Assembly: GCA_954871525.1 (NCBI GenBank)
Contig: OX940861.1
Location: forward strand, 11,888,842 to 11,952,841
DNA from: Parietaria judaica
Taxonomy: Eukaryota; Streptophyta; Magnoliopsida; Rosales; Urticaceae
Direction: 5' to 3'
Length of the DNA stretch: 64,000 nt
Part shown: piece by piece, positions 60,503-64,000 of the stretch
Position numbering within the stretch: position 1 is the first letter of the stretch
How the letters are laid out: every line of letters starts with the position of its first letter
Program-made: the position numbers and the translations under genes
The notes under the pieces: generated by a model
What the model saw: only the letters and a program-made list of their open reading frames with translations
Told to the model about the DNA's origin: nothing
Database searches by the model: none

Positions 60503-63087
60503 ATGGAGAGAGAAAGATCTTTCTTACAATCGCCAACTTATGGAAATGTCATCACTGTCCTGAGCATCGATGGTGGTGGGATCAGAGGCATAATTCCTGG
60601 AATCATCCTTAGCTACCTAGAATCCCAGCTCCAGGTACAAATTATATATATATATATATTTATTTATAATATACAGATCATAACATTCACGATTAATGAT
60701 ATTACGGGTGCTATATGTTGAACAATGTAGACAAGGACAAAAGTAATGTAATGGAACAGTTTTTATTTTTAATGCCTATTTGTTGCAAACGACATATTAA
60801 TCTCACTAATTAATATAATATGTATACATGCACAATTATAAGCAGAAGCTAGATGGCGAGGATGCAAGAATTGCAGATTACTTTGACGTGATCAGCGGGA
60901 CCAGCACAGGCGGGCTTGTGACGGCCATGCTTACCGCTCCCGATGAAAATCAACGGCCATTATTCGCCGCAAAGGATATCAAGGATTTCTACCTTGAACA
61001 CTGTCCCAACATCTTCCCTCAAGACAGGTTCTAGAAGTTTTTATTTTACAATATATATAAGTCGAGTAAATTAATTATTATATAGTTTATCAGAGTAATC
61101 TTTGTAATTTTCATATTGACTTATTTAGTATGGACGTTTCTTTTCTGTAATTTGTTGTATCATTTTTCAATTTTCCTTATAATTAGGTTGGAAATTGTAA
61201 TTGAATAATTAATCAGCAGTCAGCATATATTTATATTCCTTGAATTATTTTTTCACCGGGAAATATATAATTATTTTTCTTTTGATCAATACGTACCTCA
61301 TAAATTTAAATCAGCGTCAATTTTAGAAAAAAATACAGAAGTTTTTTGGACATTCTAGAGAGGAGTTTTCACTTTAATTATCAGGTCTTTGAAAAGCAGT
61401 GTCTTCTTATGTAATCTACGAATAACTATTTAATAGATATATTTTTTTACTAATTAATGCCATGGGGTGTTTGTCTCTAATTAATAACGTTACTGAATAC
61501 AGATTTCCACTTGCTGGGGCGGCAGATACAATAAGGGCATTGATGGGGCCGAAATACGACGGAAAATATCTGCATGAATTGCTGCGATCCAAACTTGGAG
61601 ACCTCCGATTGCACCAAACACTCACCAACGTCGTTATTCCAACCTTCGACATCAAGCGCCTTCAGCCAACCATCTTCTCTACCTATGAGGTATCTATCTA
61701 TATATATATAAATATATATATATATGCGCGCGCGCGGTGTGCGTGTGTGTATTGTGTAATACTCGCCATATATAAACCTATATAGGGCAAACAATAACGT
61801 GTATATGAGGATGTAATTTTATAGGTGAGAAAGAACCAAAGTCTTGACGCCTTGCTCTCCGACATATGCACCGGAACTTCGGCCGCGCCCACTTATCTGC
61901 CAGCTCACCGCTTTGAAACCGTAACCTCGGACGATCGTGTCAGGGAGTTCAACCTCATCGATGGCGGCGTAGTAGCCAACAATCCGGTATGTAATACTTT
62001 TATATACATTATACATATATATTTATATTTTTTCATAGGATTTGAATATAAAATGTTAATTTAATTATTGTACATACTAAACAGAAATTTCATATTTAAG
62101 AATAGATTTTGGTAAATGAAGATTGACTAGAACAGATAAATTACTACACTACTCTTAATTTAAAGGTTAAATAAATACACATATAGCTTGTTTAACAATT
62201 TTGACGTAACAATGGACTGAGTTTTCAGGCTTTGGTTGCCGTAAATGAGGTGTCAAAGGAGATACAGCAAGGGAATCCTGACTTCTTCCCCATAAAGCCG
62301 ACGGACTATGGTCGGTTTCTCGTCGTGTCGTTGGGTACGGGCACACCGATGGCAGATGAAAAATACGACGCCAACGAGGCGTCGAAATGGGGTGTTTTGG
62401 GGTGGTTGAACAGCCACAACTCCAGTCCTTTGGTTGACATTTTCACTCAAGCTAGCAGCGATTTGGTCGATTTTTTCCTCTCCACTGTCTTTCAGGCTCT
62501 TCACTGCGAAAGAAACTACCTCCGCATTCAGGTACGTCGTTTAACTCGTACGATGGAGACTAGGTATAGGAAAGAAGAGAAAACAGACACTTGAGTCCAT
62601 ACTACTTTTGCATAGGCATTACTATATATATCACTATATAGTCTATATTATATGTAATATGGTTATGTATGTATGATATATGATCTTTTGCAGGATGATA
62701 CATTGGGTGAGAAAGTGTCATCAGTGGATATAGCGACGAAAGAGAACATGGATGAGCTCGTGAAAATTGGAGAAGCACTTTTGAAGAAACCGGTTTCTAG
62801 GGTTAATTTGGAGACTGGTGTATGTGAGCCTTCCCACGAGACTACTAATGAAGAAGCTCTTCAAAGGTTCATACCTCTATAATTAACCTAATCATATATA
62901 ATATTTTTACGTATGATATAATTCAGGTCTTCCTACGTACTTATTTAAACTCTAATCTATATGGTAAATTTATTAGTTAAGTGATCATTATAATATTGTG
63001 GTACACAGAGTTGCGGTAATACTTTCCCGGGAGCGAAAGGGCCGCGAAGCTAGGTCACCGATCGGAAAGATCTCAGCAGTTAATTAG
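60503..63087 (+). CDS. Patatin-like acyl hydrolase / phospholipase A (7 exons)
   Basis: Exons 60503-60634, 60846-61027, 61503-61689, 61825-61986, 62229-62531, 62694-62866 and 63009-63087 join in frame to 405 residues, the usual length for plant patatin-like proteins. The oxyanion motif DGGGIRG is at residues 23-29. The nucleophile is Ser64 in SGTSTGG, and the partner is Asp213 in [11 protein letters not shown]. Other family phrases are [71 protein letters not shown] and VVSLGTGT. These enzymes release fatty acids from membrane galacto- and phospholipids. The family serves storage, lipid turnover and defence signalling (PLP2 type). There is no signal peptide, so it is probably cytosolic and membrane-associating. 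Exon 7 ([17 protein letters not shown]) was chosen because read-through after exon 6 gives only four extra residues. Confidence 0.94.
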
Positions 63088-63361
63088 TTTCAATAATTGA
63101 CGAATTGATATTGTGGATATTATTGAGCCTTATATTACTTATTAGTACTGTATATTTCAGCTTATTAGAATTCATTAAATAAATGCCATCATATATAGTA
63201 CGATTGGCGAATGTATGTTGTCATATAATTCAATACTGTTACATATTATTATTTTTTCAATGATCAATAAGATATTAGTTTTATGAATAAGTGTAATATT
63301 AATTTTGTGTGGTTATTTAGTGTCGCATAATACAGGCAGCAATATTCGTATTGAAATCAAA

Positions 63362-63406
<45 letters not shown>

Positions 63407-64000
63407 AAACTTGAAAAAAAGTCCCTCAAAAAGCAAGTTCTACCCCTTTTGTCTCCCACTTTAATAAATCTGTATATCTATTCCCCAATTTTTATTTTGC
63501 CTTAATTTTGACAAAAATACCCTTTTTACCATGTTTTTTTGCATCTTTGTAGACACTTTGGAAATAGTACGAAATATTTGTTAGACCGTTTTTTGCCTCA
63601 TTTCGGACCGTTTTTGGTAGGGGTGAAACCGGTACCGATAATCGGTAAATTAGCTTTTTTTGGTATTGGTATTGAAAAATCGAGATATTTTTTTTTGGTA
63701 TTGGTATTGGTATTGGTATCGGTTCTAAAATTTCTTGATTTTTTATCAAACCGAGACCGAGACCGAAACCGAGAAAAAAGAAAAGAAAACCGATAAATAA
63801 ACCGAGACATAAACCGGGAATAATCTGGGGCAAAATCCAAAAATAATACAAACTACCATGTCCGAAATTCGGATTCCGAAGTATAAAAATACATGCCTAA
63901 TACATAAAAACATCAAACATAATTAAATGACATGTAGTTCACTAATTTATAAGAGAGTGCCTTAATTTTTGAATAACAATGATATGTAGTACACTCCAAA
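63088..64000. other. Patatin-like 3' flank and low-complexity region
   Basis: AATAAA at about 63177. (TA)n at 63369-63403. Near 63620-63800 a ggtaggggtgaaaccgg start is followed by (ggtatt)n and (accgag)n arrays. Such ends occur in hAT elements, but no partner end is seen before the window stops. Confidence 0.45.

Overview
The window is nuclear DNA from a flowering plant, most likely a eudicot. It has AT-rich intergenic DNA, spliced genes with plant-type GT-AG introns and plant gene families (class-I carboxylesterase, patatin-like lipase). It also holds a dense mix of plant transposons: Copia, chromodomain Gypsy, Helitron, hAT, Mutator-like and Tourist-like elements. No bacterial, organellar or viral genome structure, rRNA, tRNA or CRISPR was seen.

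Layout. 1-0.4 kb: first exon of a minus-strand gene that leaves the window. 0.5-0.8 kb: small hAT element. 1.9-7.7 kb: an unusual composite block with three broken gene pieces (DUF1985, F-box, BRCA1/BARD1-type BRCT) set in AT-rich spacer studded with an ACCGCTATA-like motif. 8.6-9.6 kb: intact MED28. 10 kb: decayed U2B''/U1A snRNP pseudogene. 15.5-16.4 kb: intact intronless carboxylesterase. 16.7-40.7 kb: one old Copia element blown up to 24 kb by later insertions. These are a very young minus-strand Copia (17.3-23.2 kb), a 1.55-kb fold-back element (23.5-25.1 kb) and a second Copia (26.4-37.6 kb), which itself contains a chromodomain Gypsy (27.7-33.4 kb). 41-54 kb: Helitron-rich gene desert with two well-delimited minus-strand Helitrons and nested MITEs. 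55.3-57.9 kb: intact six-exon RPN11 (proteasome lid deubiquitinase), minus strand. 58.2-58.7 kb: second copy of a 469-bp Mutator-like MITE. 60.5-63.1 kb: intact seven-exon patatin-like lipase gene, plus strand.

The real genes are unrelated single-copy units: transcription (MED28), protein turnover (RPN11) and hydrolases of specialised or lipid metabolism (carboxylesterase, patatin-like). They do not form a pathway or operon. The strongest story is transposon stratigraphy. All four LTR elements have both LTRs and perfect 5-bp target duplications, and LTR divergence counted by eye (about 13%, 2.3%, 1.8%, 0.14%) agrees with the nesting order. The best candidates for something new are: (a) the ACCGCTATA-studded composite carrying gene fragments; (b) the young Copia, whose 27-base leader lacks the usual tRNA-Met primer site but can pair with its own LTR; (c) the Gypsy polypurine tract made of a 28-G run; and (d) three differently sized MITE families that share a GGGTTAAT terminus.
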